Numbered from the stretch's first letter, positions 43,928 through 53,952 are shown. The stretch: DNA of 64,000 nt from Mesorhizobium jarvisii (GCF_003601985.1 NZ_QZXA01000005.1:62001-126000), one strand, 5' to 3'. Notes: a model not told the origin generated them from the letters alone. A program made the numbers and translations.

Positions 43928-45094
43928 TTGCGGAATATCTCAGATACGATCGCTCGCCTTTCGGCCATGCGAGGCAGGACGGCATTTTCCCAACAAAACC
44001 ACCCCGACAGTCTGTCCGATCTCGCCGAGTTCGGATCCAATCCGGGTGCCCTGCGGGCGCGTTTGTACGCACCCGAGGACTTGCCGAGGGGAGCAGCCTT
44101 GGTTGTCGTCCTGCACGGCTGCACGCAGACCGCGGCGGGCTACGATCACAGCGCTGGCTGGTCGCGCCTGGCGGCCGAAGAAGGGTTTGCGGTGTTGTTC
44201 CCCGAACAGCAGCGAGCCAACAATGCCAATCTCTGCTTCAACTGGTTCGTGCCCGAAGATGTAACCCGCGATCGCGGTGAAGCGCTTTCCATCCGCCGGA
44301 TGATCGAAGCCATGGTGACGAAGCATGGCCTGGACCGAGAGCGCATTTTCATCACCGGTCTTTCAGCGGGCGGCGCCATGGCAGCGGCAATGCTGGCAAC
44401 CTATCCGGACGTGTTCGCCGGCGGCGCGATCATTGCGGGCCTTGCCTATGGCAGCGCATCGACGATTCCGGAAGCGTTCGATCGCATGCGCGGGCATGGT
44501 GGCCCGACTAAGTCGGAACTCCAGCGGCGCCTGGCGCAGGCGTCATCGCACAAAGGGCGTTGGCCGAAGATTTCGATCTGGCAGGGCACGGCCGATCGCA
44601 CGGTGGCGCCGTCCAACGCGGATGCCCTTGTCGCCCAATGGCAAGGCGTTCACCGCGTCGATGCGGGCCATGGTCGAACGGAGACTGTCGACGGGCAAAC
44701 GCGGCAGGTCTGGTGCGACGCCGATGGCAATGAGGTGATCGAAAAATACACCATTGCCGGCATGGGCCATGGCACCCCCTTGAACACGGTGGGACCGGAC
44801 GGTTTGGGCCACGCAGCGCCGTTCATGCTGGATGTTGGAATATCGTCGACGAGACGCATGGCGGCTTTTTGGAATCTCGCAGGCGCCGATGCCCGAAGCG
44901 AGGCGACGGTTGACGCTACGGCGACGCATGCCACGGCAGCTGCGGCCTTGCGCACCTATGTTGCGCCGGAAAGGCCGAGGCCAGCGCGTGTGGAACCTGT
45001 CGAACAACCGGAGGCCGATGGTTCACGCGCCTCTGCTACAGGCGTTGGCAAGGTCATTGAAGATGCGCTTCGTGCGGCCGGCTTGATGCGCTAA
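43928..45094 (+). CDS. PHB depolymerase family esterase
   Basis: A 388-aa alpha/beta hydrolase: oxyanion-loop HGCTQTAAGYD at residues 63-73, nucleophile Ser146 in GLSAGGA, and a late His in GMGHGTPL. The family includes polyhydroxybutyrate depolymerases and feruloyl esterases; no signal peptide is evident, so it may act on intracellular storage polymer or a small ester. The start is TTG at 43928; ATG at 43967 is the alternative. The last 70 residues are Ala/Pro-rich. Confidence 0.85.
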   Translation: MRNISDTIARLSAMRGRTAFSQQNHPDSLSDLAEFGSNPGALRARLYAPEDLPRGAALVVVLHGCTQTAAGYDHSAGWSRLAAEEGFAVLFPEQQRANNANLCFNWFVPEDVTRDRGEALSIRRMIEAMVTKHGLDRERIFITGLSAGGAMAAAMLATYPDVFAGGAIIAGLAYGSASTIPEAFDRMRGHGGPTKSELQRRLAQASSHKGRWPKISIWQGTADRTVAPSNADALVAQWQGVHRVDAGHGRTETVDGQTRQVWCDADGNEVIEKYTIAGMGHGTPLNTVGPDGLGHAAPFMLDVGISSTRRMAAFWNLAGADARSEATVDATATHATAAAALRTYVAPERPRPARVEPVEQPEADGSRASATGVGKVIEDALRAAGLMR

Positions 45095-45147
45095 CCCAAG
45101 CTTCGGCAGAAAGGCCCCGCCGCCTTTCGGCAGCGAGGCCCTGTCGA

Positions 45148-45750
45148 TCAAACTCGGTTCACGTCGCGAGCGCCGTCGCGGCCGATTTCATTCGAGCGGT
45201 AATTCTCCGCGTCCGGATCGAAGCCGGTCCAACCGTCGGCCTGGTATTCGCCACGCCGTTCCTGGAGGTTGACGGATTTAGCCTGGCCCAGGATCCTTTC
45301 GGCCGCCGGCACCAGCTGATCATCGACCCTGGCAGTGACCAGCGTGCCGCCGCGACGCACGCCCTCGGCGTAGACGTGGGCATCATTCTCGGGGATACCG
45401 GAATCGGTGAGCGCTCCGACGATGCCGCCAGCCGCGCCGCCAACCACCGCGCCGCCAACGGCTCCAACCGCAGTGGCAGCCAGCCATCCGGCAGCCACCA
45501 CGGGACCAACGCCGGGAATAGCCATCAGGCCAAGTCCGGCGAGCAGTCCACCGGCACCGCCGATCGCTGCTCCCAGTCCTGCGCCGCCGGCGGCGTCATC
45601 CGCGGCCTTGGAGCCGTCATCGTCGTGCTGATTGTCGGCATTGCTGGAAACAATGCTGATATCGTCATGCGGCACACCGCTGGCTTCCAATTCACCGACG
45701 GCGTCGGAAGCATCGTCATAATTGTCGAACAGTCCGGTTACGGTCTTCAT
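45148..45750 (-). CDS. Stress protein with a glycine-zipper region (general stress protein 17M type)
   Basis: A 200-aa protein. The N-terminal part (MKTVTGLFDNYDDASDAVGE, LEASGVPHDDISIVS) resembles the heat-induced YflT/general stress protein 17M domain. A Gly/Ala-rich central stretch (GAGLGAAIGGAGGLLAGLGL and more) could enter or span a membrane, and the C-terminal tail is charged. AGGAGA lies before the ATG at 45750. It lies downstream of a DUF4142 gene on the same strand, 25 bases away. Confidence 0.75.
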   Translation of the reverse strand: MKTVTGLFDNYDDASDAVGELEASGVPHDDISIVSSNADNQHDDDGSKAADDAAGGAGLGAAIGGAGGLLAGLGLMAIPGVGPVVAAGWLAATAVGAVGGAVVGGAAGGIVGALTDSGIPENDAHVYAEGVRRGGTLVTARVDDQLVPAAERILGQAKSVNLQERRGEYQADGWTGFDPDAENYRSNEIGRDGARDVNRV

Positions 45751-45775
45751 GATTTCGATCTCCTGGATCTTAGTT

Positions 45776-46525
45776 TCAGTTGGTGCCGGCAACGACGTTG
45801 CCCTTGTAGTCCAGCGCCACGGTGGTGTTCTTGCCGTCCTTGTTGGCCTGGCCACGCCAGATGCCCTGGTCGTCCTTGGTCAGCTTTGACACATCGGCGA
45901 AACCGGCATCCTGGATGCGGCCCTTCGCCTGGTCTTCGGTGAAGCTGTTTGCACCGGGAAGCGGAGGAGCTTGCTCGGGCTTGTCACCAACCGTGACCTT
46001 TGGCGTCTGCGAGCTTGACGACTGGGTGCCCATGGTCGCCGCGATCTTTTCGATCATCTCCTGGTGCATCTTGAGCGTCGGCACGGTCTGCTGGGCGAAT
46101 GTCTTCAGCTCGACGTTGTCGCCGTCCTTGGCGTAACTCTCGAACAGCTTGACGGCATCGGCATGCGCGTCGCGCTGCATCTGCACATAGGGGCCGTCGA
46201 TCGGATCCTTGCCGTTCTGCAGAGTGTCGACGTCACCCTTGTGCTTGGCATCCAGCTCCTTCGGAACCGTCAGCTTCTGCTCGCCGGCGATTGTTTCCAA
46301 CTTTGCGTTGGCGGTGCCGTGATCGTCGATCATCTTGCGGGCGAAATCCTTGACGCTCTTATCCTGCACCTTGCTTTCGGCAAGCTTGCTGGAATCGACC
46401 TCGAACATGCCGCCGGCCGCGGCCTTGTCGACGAAGTCCTGTGCGCTGTCGGCGGCAAGCGCGGGCAAGGCAAAAGCCATGGCTGTAGCTGTGGCCAGTG
46501 AGGCCAGAAGTATGCGCGTTTTCAT
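45776..46525 (-). CDS. DUF4142 family secreted protein
   Basis: A 249-aa periplasmic protein with a Sec signal peptide ending LPALA. The DUF4142 domain is seen in DSAQDFVDKAAAGGMFEVDS, SKVQDKSVKDFARKMIDDHG and LFESYAKDGDNVELKTFAQQ, a ferritin-like helical bundle. A small C-terminal PepSY-like part follows (SFTEDQAKGRIQDAGF, IWRGQANKDGKN). AAGGATCC precedes the ATG at 46525. Same strand as the stress-protein gene 25 bases downstream; likely one transcript. Confidence 0.85.
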   Translation of the reverse strand: MKTRILLASLATATAMAFALPALAADSAQDFVDKAAAGGMFEVDSSKLAESKVQDKSVKDFARKMIDDHGTANAKLETIAGEQKLTVPKELDAKHKGDVDTLQNGKDPIDGPYVQMQRDAHADAVKLFESYAKDGDNVELKTFAQQTVPTLKMHQEMIEKIAATMGTQSSSSQTPKVTVGDKPEQAPPLPGANSFTEDQAKGRIQDAGFADVSKLTKDDQGIWRGQANKDGKNTTVALDYKGNVVAGTN

Positions 46526-46954
46526 GGGAAGGATCCTTTCATGCACACATGTGCTGGGGACCTAACCTGCGCCAGTCAGCTTTGTTCCGGGCGACCGGAG
46601 ATTATCCGGCGGTGGCCGGCTTTGGTTTTATCTAACGAGGGCGCGGGGCACTGAAATTGACGTGTGCGAAACTGGTTGGCGCACGATTTTTACTAACGGT
46701 CCCCTTCTTGCATTGGTATCAGCTCTGGTGGGCCTGGACCGGGAACTGGCGAAGTGGGCCGGAGACGCGCGGCACGGGATAGCAAAAGAACCGCCACTGA
46801 CGAAGCCAACCCTCTGCTTCTGCTCGGCCGCCCGGCAGCGGCGATGCCGGAAATGTGTACGATCCGTTCCCTACTTGCCGGCCATCCCTCCCCTATCATT
46901 TTGACGAGCAAATCTGTCGTTCGATCGATTACGCCGTCAGCCAGGGATGGACAC
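46526..46954. other. Intergenic region between divergent units
   Basis: It holds the upstream regions of the DUF4142 gene (left) and the molybdenum-hydroxylase operon (right). A short plus-strand frame ([20 protein letters not shown]) resembles the first helix of MgtC-type membrane proteins and could be a relic, but nothing else of that family follows. No clear promoter could be named. Confidence 0.4.
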
Positions 46955-47413
46955 ATGCTCACGCTTACAATCAACGGACAGTCGCGAGACGTCGATGTGC
47001 CGGAAGACATGCCGCTTCTGTGGGTGCTGCGCGACCATCTTAGCCTCGTCGGCACCAAATATGGCTGCGGCATCGCCCAATGCGGCGTGTGCACGGTGCA
47101 TGTGGCCGGCAAGCCGGTCCGCTCCTGCCAGTTGACCGTCGGCGATGTCGGCACCCGCGCCATCGTCACGATAGAAGGGATCGGCAGCACGCCCAACGGC
47201 GCCAAGGTGCAGAAGGCCTGGATGGAGGCCGCGGTTCCGCAATGCGGCTATTGCCAGGCCGGCCAGATCATGTCGGCCACGGCGCTGCTGGACGCGAACC
47301 CGCAGCCCGACGATGCCGACATCGACGCCGCCATGGCGGGCAATCTCTGCCGCTGCGGGACCTATATCCGCATCCGCCGGGCCATCAAGAACGCCGCCGC
47401 CAAATCGGCCTGA
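46955..47413 (+). CDS. 2Fe-2S subunit of a molybdenum hydroxylase (IorA-like)
   Basis: A 152-aa iron-sulfur subunit. The first [2Fe-2S] cluster is bound by Cys38, Cys43, Cys46 and Cys58 (plant ferredoxin type), the second by Cys97, Cys100, Cys132 and Cys134 ([18 protein letters not shown]). It passes electrons from the molybdenum subunit. Together with the next two genes it forms a xanthine-oxidase-family enzyme of the isoquinoline/aldehyde oxidoreductase type. The three genes are tightly packed. Confidence 0.92.
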   Translation: MLTLTINGQSRDVDVPEDMPLLWVLRDHLSLVGTKYGCGIAQCGVCTVHVAGKPVRSCQLTVGDVGTRAIVTIEGIGSTPNGAKVQKAWMEAAVPQCGYCQAGQIMSATALLDANPQPDDADIDAAMAGNLCRCGTYIRIRRAIKNAAAKSA

Positions 47414-47415
47414 CC

Positions 47416-48780
47416 ATGAAGAAAATCATCGGCATCGTCGTTGCGGTCATCGTCGTCGTCGCACTTGGTTTCGCGGGCTGGCTTTATCTCGGCCGCGATC
47501 CGATGTCCTTTGCCGGCGGCTCGACCGTGGCGTTGGCGGACTACCATGGCGCCGATGTCACCGGCGTCCCGGCTCAGCTTGCCAGCGCCGATCTGGTGAA
47601 GCGCGGCGAATATCTGACTCATGCGGCGGACTGCCAGGCCTGCCATACCGCTCCGGGCGGCGCGCCCTTTGCGGGCGGGTTCGCCTTCAACATGCCGTTC
47701 GGCACGATCTATTCGACCAACATCACGCCGGACAAGCAGACCGGCATCGGCAAGTATACTGACACCCAGTTTCTCGCGGCCGTGCACAAGGGCATTCGCG
47801 CCGACGGCGCGAAACTCTATCCCGCCATGCCCTACAGCTCCTACACCTACATGACGGATGCCGACGCGCTGGCCATCAAGGCCTATCTCTTCACGCTGGC
47901 GCCGGTGAATGCCCCGGCCAGGCAAAACCAGCTTTCCTGGCCCTTCAGCCAGCGCAGCCTGCTGGCGCTCTGGAACGTCATGTTCAATCCCGATGAACGC
48001 TTCCGCCCCAACACCAGTGAGAGCCCGCAATGGAACCGGGGCGCCTATCTTGCCGAAGCGATGGGCCATTGCGGCGACTGCCATACTCCGCGCAATTTGG
48101 CCTTTGCGCTGGACAATCATGGCAAATTCGCCGGCACCCTTACCGCCGGCTGGCGCGCTTACAACATCACCGGCGACAACGTTTCCGGCCTCGGCGACTG
48201 GAGCGACGAGGATCTCACTTCCTATCTGTCCACCGGTCATGCCAATGGTCATGGCGGCGCCGCCGGCCCGATGGGTGAAGCCGCCGACGACAGTCTGAGC
48301 TATCTCGTGCCGGACGACACCCGTGCCCTGGCGACCTATCTGCGCAGCATCCCCGCCCATGCGAGCGACCTGCCGCGCACCGTCACCACCGCAGCACCTG
48401 CCTCGTACAGGGAAGGCGTGGCGGCGGATGCCAATTCGCGGGGCGAAAAGATCTTCGCCGGCGCCTGCGCCTCCTGCCACGACTGGACCGGTGTCAGCCC
48501 GGTCACCGGCTTTGCCACGCTGACCGGCGTGCGCGCGGTGAACGACCCCAGCGCCACCAATGTGGCGCAGACCGTCATCAACGGCGTCAACCGCAAGACC
48601 ACCGACGGCAGGATCTTCATGCCGGCCTTTGGCGCTGGCTATTCGGACGACGACATCGCGGCGGTGGCCAACTACGTCACCGCTCGGTTCGGCGCCAAAG
48701 GCGCTGACTTAACAGGCAAGGATGTGAGCGCTTTGCGACAGCAGGCGGCGCAGCAATCCAAGGAGGCACCCAATGGCTGA
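47416..48780 (+). CDS. Triheme cytochrome c subunit, membrane-anchored
   Basis: A 454-aa cytochrome with an N-terminal membrane anchor (IIGIVVAVIVVVALGFAGWL) and three haem-c sites: CQACH (Cys73-His77), CGDCH and CASCH. It resembles the cytochrome subunit of periplasmic alcohol and aldehyde dehydrogenases and would carry electrons from the hydroxylase to the respiratory chain. ATG two bases after the preceding stop; its end overlaps the next start (ATGGCTGA). Confidence 0.92.
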   Translation: MKKIIGIVVAVIVVVALGFAGWLYLGRDPMSFAGGSTVALADYHGADVTGVPAQLASADLVKRGEYLTHAADCQACHTAPGGAPFAGGFAFNMPFGTIYSTNITPDKQTGIGKYTDTQFLAAVHKGIRADGAKLYPAMPYSSYTYMTDADALAIKAYLFTLAPVNAPARQNQLSWPFSQRSLLALWNVMFNPDERFRPNTSESPQWNRGAYLAEAMGHCGDCHTPRNLAFALDNHGKFAGTLTAGWRAYNITGDNVSGLGDWSDEDLTSYLSTGHANGHGGAAGPMGEAADDSLSYLVPDDTRALATYLRSIPAHASDLPRTVTTAAPASYREGVAADANSRGEKIFAGACASCHDWTGVSPVTGFATLTGVRAVNDPSATNVAQTVINGVNRKTTDGRIFMPAFGAGYSDDDIAAVANYVTARFGAKGADLTGKDVSALRQQAAQQSKEAPNG

Positions 48781-51067
48781 CACACAGTTTGCCCAATCCG
48801 ACGCCTACCTCTCGGCACTGATACGCGAGGTCCGTTCGGTGCCGCCAGCCGGGGTGTCGCTGACCATGGGACGGCGCACCTTCTTCAAGCTGGCCGGCGC
48901 AAGCGCCGCAGGGCTGGTGCTGGGGTTCCGTCTGGGAGGTACAGCGTTCGCCGCCGAAACGGCGAACGTCGATGAGCCTGATGGCAAGGACCAGGCGATG
49001 AACGCCTTCATCCGTATCGCTCCGGACAACACGATCACCATCTATTCCAAATGCCCGGAGATCGGCCAGGGCATCAAGACCTCTTTCGGCGTGATCATTG
49101 CCGACGAACTCGACGCCGACTGGAACCATGTCGTCATGGAACAGGCCGATATCAATCCCAAGGTCTATGGCAGCCAGGGCGCTGGCGGCTCGACCTCCAT
49201 CCCGCATGCATGGGACCAGCTGCGCCAGGCCGGTGCCGGTGCCAAGGCGATGCTGGTCGCCGTGGCCGCCGGGCAATGGGCGGTGGATTCCTCGCAGATT
49301 ACCGCCAGGGATTCCGTCTTGACCCATGCCGCCAGCGGCAGGTCCGCGACCTATGGGTCGCTTGCCGTCGCCGCCGCGAAAATGCCCGTGCCCGATCCCA
49401 AGAGCCTGAAGCTTAAGAGCCGCGCCGACTACCGCCTGATCGGCAAGCGCTATCGCGGCGTCGACGATCCCAAGGTGGTCAGCGGCCAGCCGTTGTTCGG
49501 TATCGATGTCCAGCTTCCCGGCATGGTCTATGCCACCTACACCAAATGTCCGGCTGCCGGCGGCAAGGTCAGGTCCTTCAATGCGAACGAGATCAAGGCC
49601 CTGCACGGCGTCCTCGACGCTTTCGCTGTGGACGGCACCGGCATGATGGTCGAAGTGATGCCGGGCGTCGCCATCATCGCCAGGGATACCTGGAGCGCGT
49701 TCCAGGCCAAGGACAAGCTTCAGGTGGATTGGGATCTGAGCGAAGCTTCAAGGGACTCAACGTCGCAATTCTCTGCCGAGGCCAGAAAGCAGGCGGCCAA
49801 TTTCCCGCAAAAGCCCGACGACAACATCGGTGACGTCGACAAATCCTTCGCCAATGCCGCCAAGACCGTGGAGGCCTACTACGAATATCCCTTCGCCGCG
49901 CATGTGCCTCTGGAGCCGATGAACACCACCGCGCATTGGCATGACGGGGTGATGGAAATGTGGGTGCCCACCCAGCAACCCGATCGGGGCTTGCCGATAG
50001 TCGCCAAGGTGGCAGGCATTGCGCCGGAAAAAGTGGTGATGCACCAGACCCGGGTCGGTGGCGGTTTCGGGCGGCGGCTGGTCAACGACTATGCCTGCGA
50101 GGCAGCAGCCATCGCCAAAAGGGTCAAGGACCCGGTCAAGCTGCAGTGGACCCGGGAAGACGATTTCGCCCACGACTTCTACCGGCCCGCCGGTTACCAC
50201 CAGTTCAAGGGCGCGATCGACAAGGGGGGCAGGCTCGACGCCTGGCAGGAACACTTCATCACCTTCACCGCCGACGGGAAGAAAGAGGCTTCAGGCGCCA
50301 ACCTTACCGACAATCTGAGATACTCGATCAAGGCGCCGAACCTGCGCCGCGCCAAGACCATGTTCCCGCTGAGGATCCCCACCGGCGCCTGGCGCGCGCC
50401 GGGCGACAATGCCCAGGTCTTCGCCGCGCAAAGCTTCATGCATGAACTGTCGCTTGCATCGGGTCGCGACCATGTCGAATTCCTTCTCGACGCGGTGAAC
50501 CGCGACGTGCCTGAACTGGTGCCCAAGGACAGAACCGTCAACTTCAGCCCCAGCCGGGCCACCGGCGTGATCAAGATGTGCGCCGACAAGGCTGGCTGGG
50601 GCAAGACGCTGCCGAAGGGCAGCGGACTGGGCCTGGCCTGGTGTTATTCCCATGCCGGCCATGTCGCGCAGGCGGTCGAACTCAGCGTGGACGCCAACAA
50701 GCGGATCAAGATCGCACGCATCCTGGTGGTGCTCGATGTCGGCCCGATCATCGACATGGCCGGATCCCAAGCCCAGGCGCAGGGCGCGTCGACCGACGCG
50801 CTCTCTACCGCCATGGGGCTCAAGATCAACATCGAAAATGGCCTGATACAGGAGCAGAACTACAACGCCTATCCGATCCTGCGCATGCCCTTCGCGCCGA
50901 TGACCATCGATCCTTATTTCATCCAGTCGGACAATCCGCCGACCGGCATGGGCGAACCCGCCTTCCCGGCGCTGGCGCCAGCCCTTGGCAACGCCATCTT
51001 CGCCGCCACCGGAGAACGCGTGCGCCAGCTGCCATTGCGCGATCTGGGCTATTCGCTGGCGGTTTGA
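48773..51067 (+). CDS. Molybdopterin subunit of a molybdenum hydroxylase (IorB-like), Tat-exported
   Basis: A 764-aa catalytic subunit. A twin-arginine signal (MGRRTFFKLAGASAAG) begins near residue 32, behind a hydrophilic leader, as in IorB/aldehyde dehydrogenase relatives. Visible motifs are GQGIKTSFGVIIADELDAD, GAGGSTSIPHAWDQL, FAAHVPLEPMNTTAHW, HQTRVGGGFGRRLVNDYACE and TGAWRAPGDNAQVFAAQSF; the late glutamate of the active site appears in GMGEPAFPALAPAL. Oxidises an aldehyde or N-heterocycle in the periplasm; substrate unknown. Confidence 0.92.
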   Translation: MADTQFAQSDAYLSALIREVRSVPPAGVSLTMGRRTFFKLAGASAAGLVLGFRLGGTAFAAETANVDEPDGKDQAMNAFIRIAPDNTITIYSKCPEIGQGIKTSFGVIIADELDADWNHVVMEQADINPKVYGSQGAGGSTSIPHAWDQLRQAGAGAKAMLVAVAAGQWAVDSSQITARDSVLTHAASGRSATYGSLAVAAAKMPVPDPKSLKLKSRADYRLIGKRYRGVDDPKVVSGQPLFGIDVQLPGMVYATYTKCPAAGGKVRSFNANEIKALHGVLDAFAVDGTGMMVEVMPGVAIIARDTWSAFQAKDKLQVDWDLSEASRDSTSQFSAEARKQAANFPQKPDDNIGDVDKSFANAAKTVEAYYEYPFAAHVPLEPMNTTAHWHDGVMEMWVPTQQPDRGLPIVAKVAGIAPEKVVMHQTRVGGGFGRRLVNDYACEAAAIAKRVKDPVKLQWTREDDFAHDFYRPAGYHQFKGAIDKGGRLDAWQEHFITFTADGKKEASGANLTDNLRYSIKAPNLRRAKTMFPLRIPTGAWRAPGDNAQVFAAQSFMHELSLASGRDHVEFLLDAVNRDVPELVPKDRTVNFSPSRATGVIKMCADKAGWGKTLPKGSGLGLAWCYSHAGHVAQAVELSVDANKRIKIARILVVLDVGPIIDMAGSQAQAQGASTDALSTAMGLKINIENGLIQEQNYNAYPILRMPFAPMTIDPYFIQSDNPPTGMGEPAFPALAPALGNAIFAATGERVRQLPLRDLGYSLAV

Positions 51068-51093
51068 GGCATCAACGCTTCATGGCGGGCGCG

Positions 51094-53532
51094 CTACATC
51101 CGCGCCCTGGCCGAGGTGGGATCATAGGGCGAATCCGCGATGACCTCAGCGGTCTTCCATTCTCCCAGGATCGCGACGTCGAGCCTCGTGCCGGGCGTGC
51201 CGAGACGTTCCGGCAGCAGCGCCAGCGCCACATCATGTCCGAGCGTGTAGCCATAGCCGCCCGACGTGATGCGCCCGACCAGCTCGCCGCCGATGTACAG
51301 ACCTTCGGAAGCGAGCGTGCTGGCGCCGTCGGTCTCTATTCTGAGCGTCACCGATCTGCGCTGATCGTTCCTCGCCTTGTATTTCAGGACCGCGTCGCGG
51401 CCGACGAAATCGCCCTTGTCGAGACGGATGAAGCGTTCAAGCCCGCTCTCCAGCGCGTTGAGCTCGGGATTCATGTCGCGATACATGGCGCGGTAGGATT
51501 TCTCCAGCCGCAGCGATTCCAGCGCATGCAGGCCGACGAGGCGCATGCCATGCTTCTCGCCCTCTCCCAGCATCGCGTCGAGCAATTGCCGCTGGTAGGC
51601 CATGGGATGATAGAGTTCCCAGCCGAGCTCGCCTTCGTAGTTGACGCGCAACAGCCGCACGTCGCTGGCAAGCGCCACGCTGCCGCTCTTCACGCCGAAC
51701 CAGGGAAAGCCCGCATTCGACAGGTCGATCTCGGTCAGCGGCTGTAGAACTTCGCGTGCCTTTGGCCCAACGACCGTGAAGCAGCCGCGCTCGTTGGTGA
51801 CGTTCTTCAGGCTGACGCTGCCATCGGCGGGAAGCAGTTTTGTGAGATCGTCGAAATTCCAGCGCTCGGCGCGCGGCGTCGAAATCAGGTAGAAACTATC
51901 GTCGCTAAGCCGCGCCACCATATATTCCGCCTGCACGCCACCGGCGGCGGTGAGGTGATGCGCCAGAACGGCCCGTCCGGTCGCAGGCAACCGGTTGGCG
52001 AGAATCCTGTCGAGCCAGGCGGCCGCACCTGGCCCCGACACTTCGAACTTGGTCATCGGCGTCATCTCGACCAGGCCGACGGCGTTGCGCACGGCCTGCA
52101 CCTCCTCGCCGACGAACACGCCCTTTTCGGTCCAGCGCCAGCTGTACTGGTCCTTGGCCTCGACGCCCTTGGGCGCGAACCAGTTGGGCATTTCCCAGCC
52201 GTTGAGCACGCCCCAGACCGCACCCAGTTCGGTCAGCCGCGCATAGGACGGTGCGGTCTTCTGCGGTCGGGCGGCGGGCATGTCCTGTCCCGGATATTTC
52301 TGCTCCGCATGCGTGCCCCAGGCCTCGCGCACCTTTTCGCGCGTCCAGGCCTTGTTGGCGTAGTCGCCGAAGCGGCGCGGATCGAGATCGGAGATGTCGA
52401 GGCTGTTGCCGCCCTCGACGATCCGCTCCGACAGATAATAACCGATCGTGCCGCCCCACAATATGCCGCCCGGCACGCCCTCGGCCAGCCAGACATTGGG
52501 CAGGCCCCAGGCCGGTCCCATCAGGGGAAGCTCATCCGCCGTCATCTGGAAGGGGCCACGGACATTGGCCTTGATCCCGGCGCGTCCCAGCGCCGGCACG
52601 AGCTGCGTTGCCTGCTCCCAGTTCCACGACACCGCCTCGAAATCCTCTTCGACGAGATCGGCGCCGAACCAGGCTGGAACGCCATCCTCTGCAAACAGCT
52701 TGAGGTGTTCGGTGCGCTCGTAGGGCCCGAACATGAAGCCGTCGCCCTCCTCGCGCAGATAGCCTTCGAAACCCTCGTCGCGCAGGATCGGCATTTCCGC
52801 GCGTCCCTGCTTTTTGCGCTCGACGATCTCCGGCACGGGCTCGGTGATCCAGTACTGGTGCAGGATCGGGATGGCGGGGATGTCGAGGCCGAGCAGCGCG
52901 CCGGTCTGGCGCGCGTAATTGCCGGTCGCGCAGACCACATGCTCGCAGATGATGTCGCCCTTGTTCGTCTGGACCCGCCATTCGCCGCCGGCGGTTCGCT
53001 GAAAGCCGGTGACCTCGGTGTTCAGGTAAATCTTGGCGCCCAGATCCCGCGCGCCCTTGGCCATGGCATGGGTCACGTCGACCGGCGCGATGTGGCCGTC
53101 ATCGGGATGATAGAGCGCGCCCAGCATCTGCTTGTTGTCGAGAAGCGGGCAGAGCGCCCTCGCCTCCGCCGGCGACAGCAAATGCGCCCGCATGCCCTGA
53201 ACCTCGGCCACGCTCATATAGCTCTTGTATTCGTCGAGCCGGTCCCTGGAATTGGCAATGCGCAGCTGGCCGCATTTGTGCCAGCCGACCGGCTGCCCGG
53301 TCTCGGCCTCGAGCCCTTCATAGATCTCGATGGTCTTGTTGATCATCCGGCCAATATTGATGTTGCGGGCATAGGACGGGACGAGGCCGGCCGCATGCCA
53401 GGTCGAGCCGGCCGTCAGCTGCGTGCGTTCGAGCAGCGCGATGTCGGTCCAGCCGCGCTTCGCCAGACCGTAGAGGATGCCCGCGCCGACGCACCCGCCG
53501 CCAACAATCACCACCCGCGCATGTGTCTGCAT
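51094..53532 (-). CDS. FAD-dependent dimethylglycine/sarcosine dehydrogenase-like protein (GcvT C-terminus)
   Basis: An 812-aa two-part enzyme. The N-terminal DAO domain has VVIVGGGCVGAGILYGLAKR and the covalent-FAD-type GSTWHAAGLVP; the C-terminal half is a folate-binding GcvT domain (EMTPMTKFEVSGPGAAAWLD, ENRLPATGRAVLAHHLTAAGG-type region, GWELYHPM). Such proteins demethylate dimethylglycine or sarcosine and pass formaldehyde to tetrahydrofolate in betaine/choline catabolism. No operon partner is visible here. Confidence 0.9.
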   Translation of the reverse strand: MQTHARVVIVGGGCVGAGILYGLAKRGWTDIALLERTQLTAGSTWHAAGLVPSYARNINIGRMINKTIEIYEGLEAETGQPVGWHKCGQLRIANSRDRLDEYKSYMSVAEVQGMRAHLLSPAEARALCPLLDNKQMLGALYHPDDGHIAPVDVTHAMAKGARDLGAKIYLNTEVTGFQRTAGGEWRVQTNKGDIICEHVVCATGNYARQTGALLGLDIPAIPILHQYWITEPVPEIVERKKQGRAEMPILRDEGFEGYLREEGDGFMFGPYERTEHLKLFAEDGVPAWFGADLVEEDFEAVSWNWEQATQLVPALGRAGIKANVRGPFQMTADELPLMGPAWGLPNVWLAEGVPGGILWGGTIGYYLSERIVEGGNSLDISDLDPRRFGDYANKAWTREKVREAWGTHAEQKYPGQDMPAARPQKTAPSYARLTELGAVWGVLNGWEMPNWFAPKGVEAKDQYSWRWTEKGVFVGEEVQAVRNAVGLVEMTPMTKFEVSGPGAAAWLDRILANRLPATGRAVLAHHLTAAGGVQAEYMVARLSDDSFYLISTPRAERWNFDDLTKLLPADGSVSLKNVTNERGCFTVVGPKAREVLQPLTEIDLSNAGFPWFGVKSGSVALASDVRLLRVNYEGELGWELYHPMAYQRQLLDAMLGEGEKHGMRLVGLHALESLRLEKSYRAMYRDMNPELNALESGLERFIRLDKGDFVGRDAVLKYKARNDQRRSVTLRIETDGASTLASEGLYIGGELVGRITSGGYGYTLGHDVALALLPERLGTPGTRLDVAILGEWKTAEVIADSPYDPTSARARM

Positions 53533-53661
53533 CGACCCACCAAATCCCAGTCATTTCCCATCTGTAGCGTCGAAGCTACAGATGGCGAAAGACACTGTAA
53601 CGTCTTCAAAAACTAGGGGTGATGATAAGCTGGATTTATGCTGGCGGCACGTGGCCGAGCC

Positions 53662-53952
53662 CTAGCCGAACATCCGCTCGCCCTGTTCATCGACCAGCTG
53701 GATGCCCTTCTTGATCGAGATGTCGACGGCGTCGTCGAGGCCGGCGAAGCGGTCGGCGCGGATGAATTTGTGCTCTTTCACCACGCCGTCGATCTCCTTG
53801 GAGACGATGCCGCACGTCTGGTACTGGCCATCGTTCTTGTAGGGCGTGGCGCTGATCAGGAAACCCTTGTGCTCGACCTGCTTGGCGGGTGCCGCACTCT
53901 TGGGCTCGGCCGCTTCACCGCCGCCGCCGAAAAGACGTTTCAAAAAAGACAT
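53662..53952 (-). CDS. HlyU family protein
   Basis: A 96-aa protein beginning MSFLKRLFGGGGEAAEPKSA, with EHKGFLISATPYKNDGQYQT and GIQLVDEQGERMFG, which fits the alphaproteobacterial HlyU-type family. The name comes from a Vibrio haemolysin activator, but this family is not proven to be a DNA-binding regulator. AAGGAG precedes the ATG. In the absence of the 54.0-55.9 kb insertion, tetR would be its neighbour. Confidence 0.85.
   Translation of the reverse strand: MSFLKRLFGGGGEAAEPKSAAPAKQVEHKGFLISATPYKNDGQYQTCGIVSKEIDGVVKEHKFIRADRFAGLDDAVDISIKKGIQLVDEQGERMFG

Noticed and set aside
46662..46904. MgtC-type membrane protein
   Set aside because: Only one helix-like stretch ([18 protein letters not shown]) resembles the family; the frame ends without the rest of the domain.
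51955..53616. A 553-codon plus-strand frame opposite the DMGDH-like gene
   Set aside because: The minus strand encodes a full two-domain flavoenzyme; the antisense protein has no recognisable motif.
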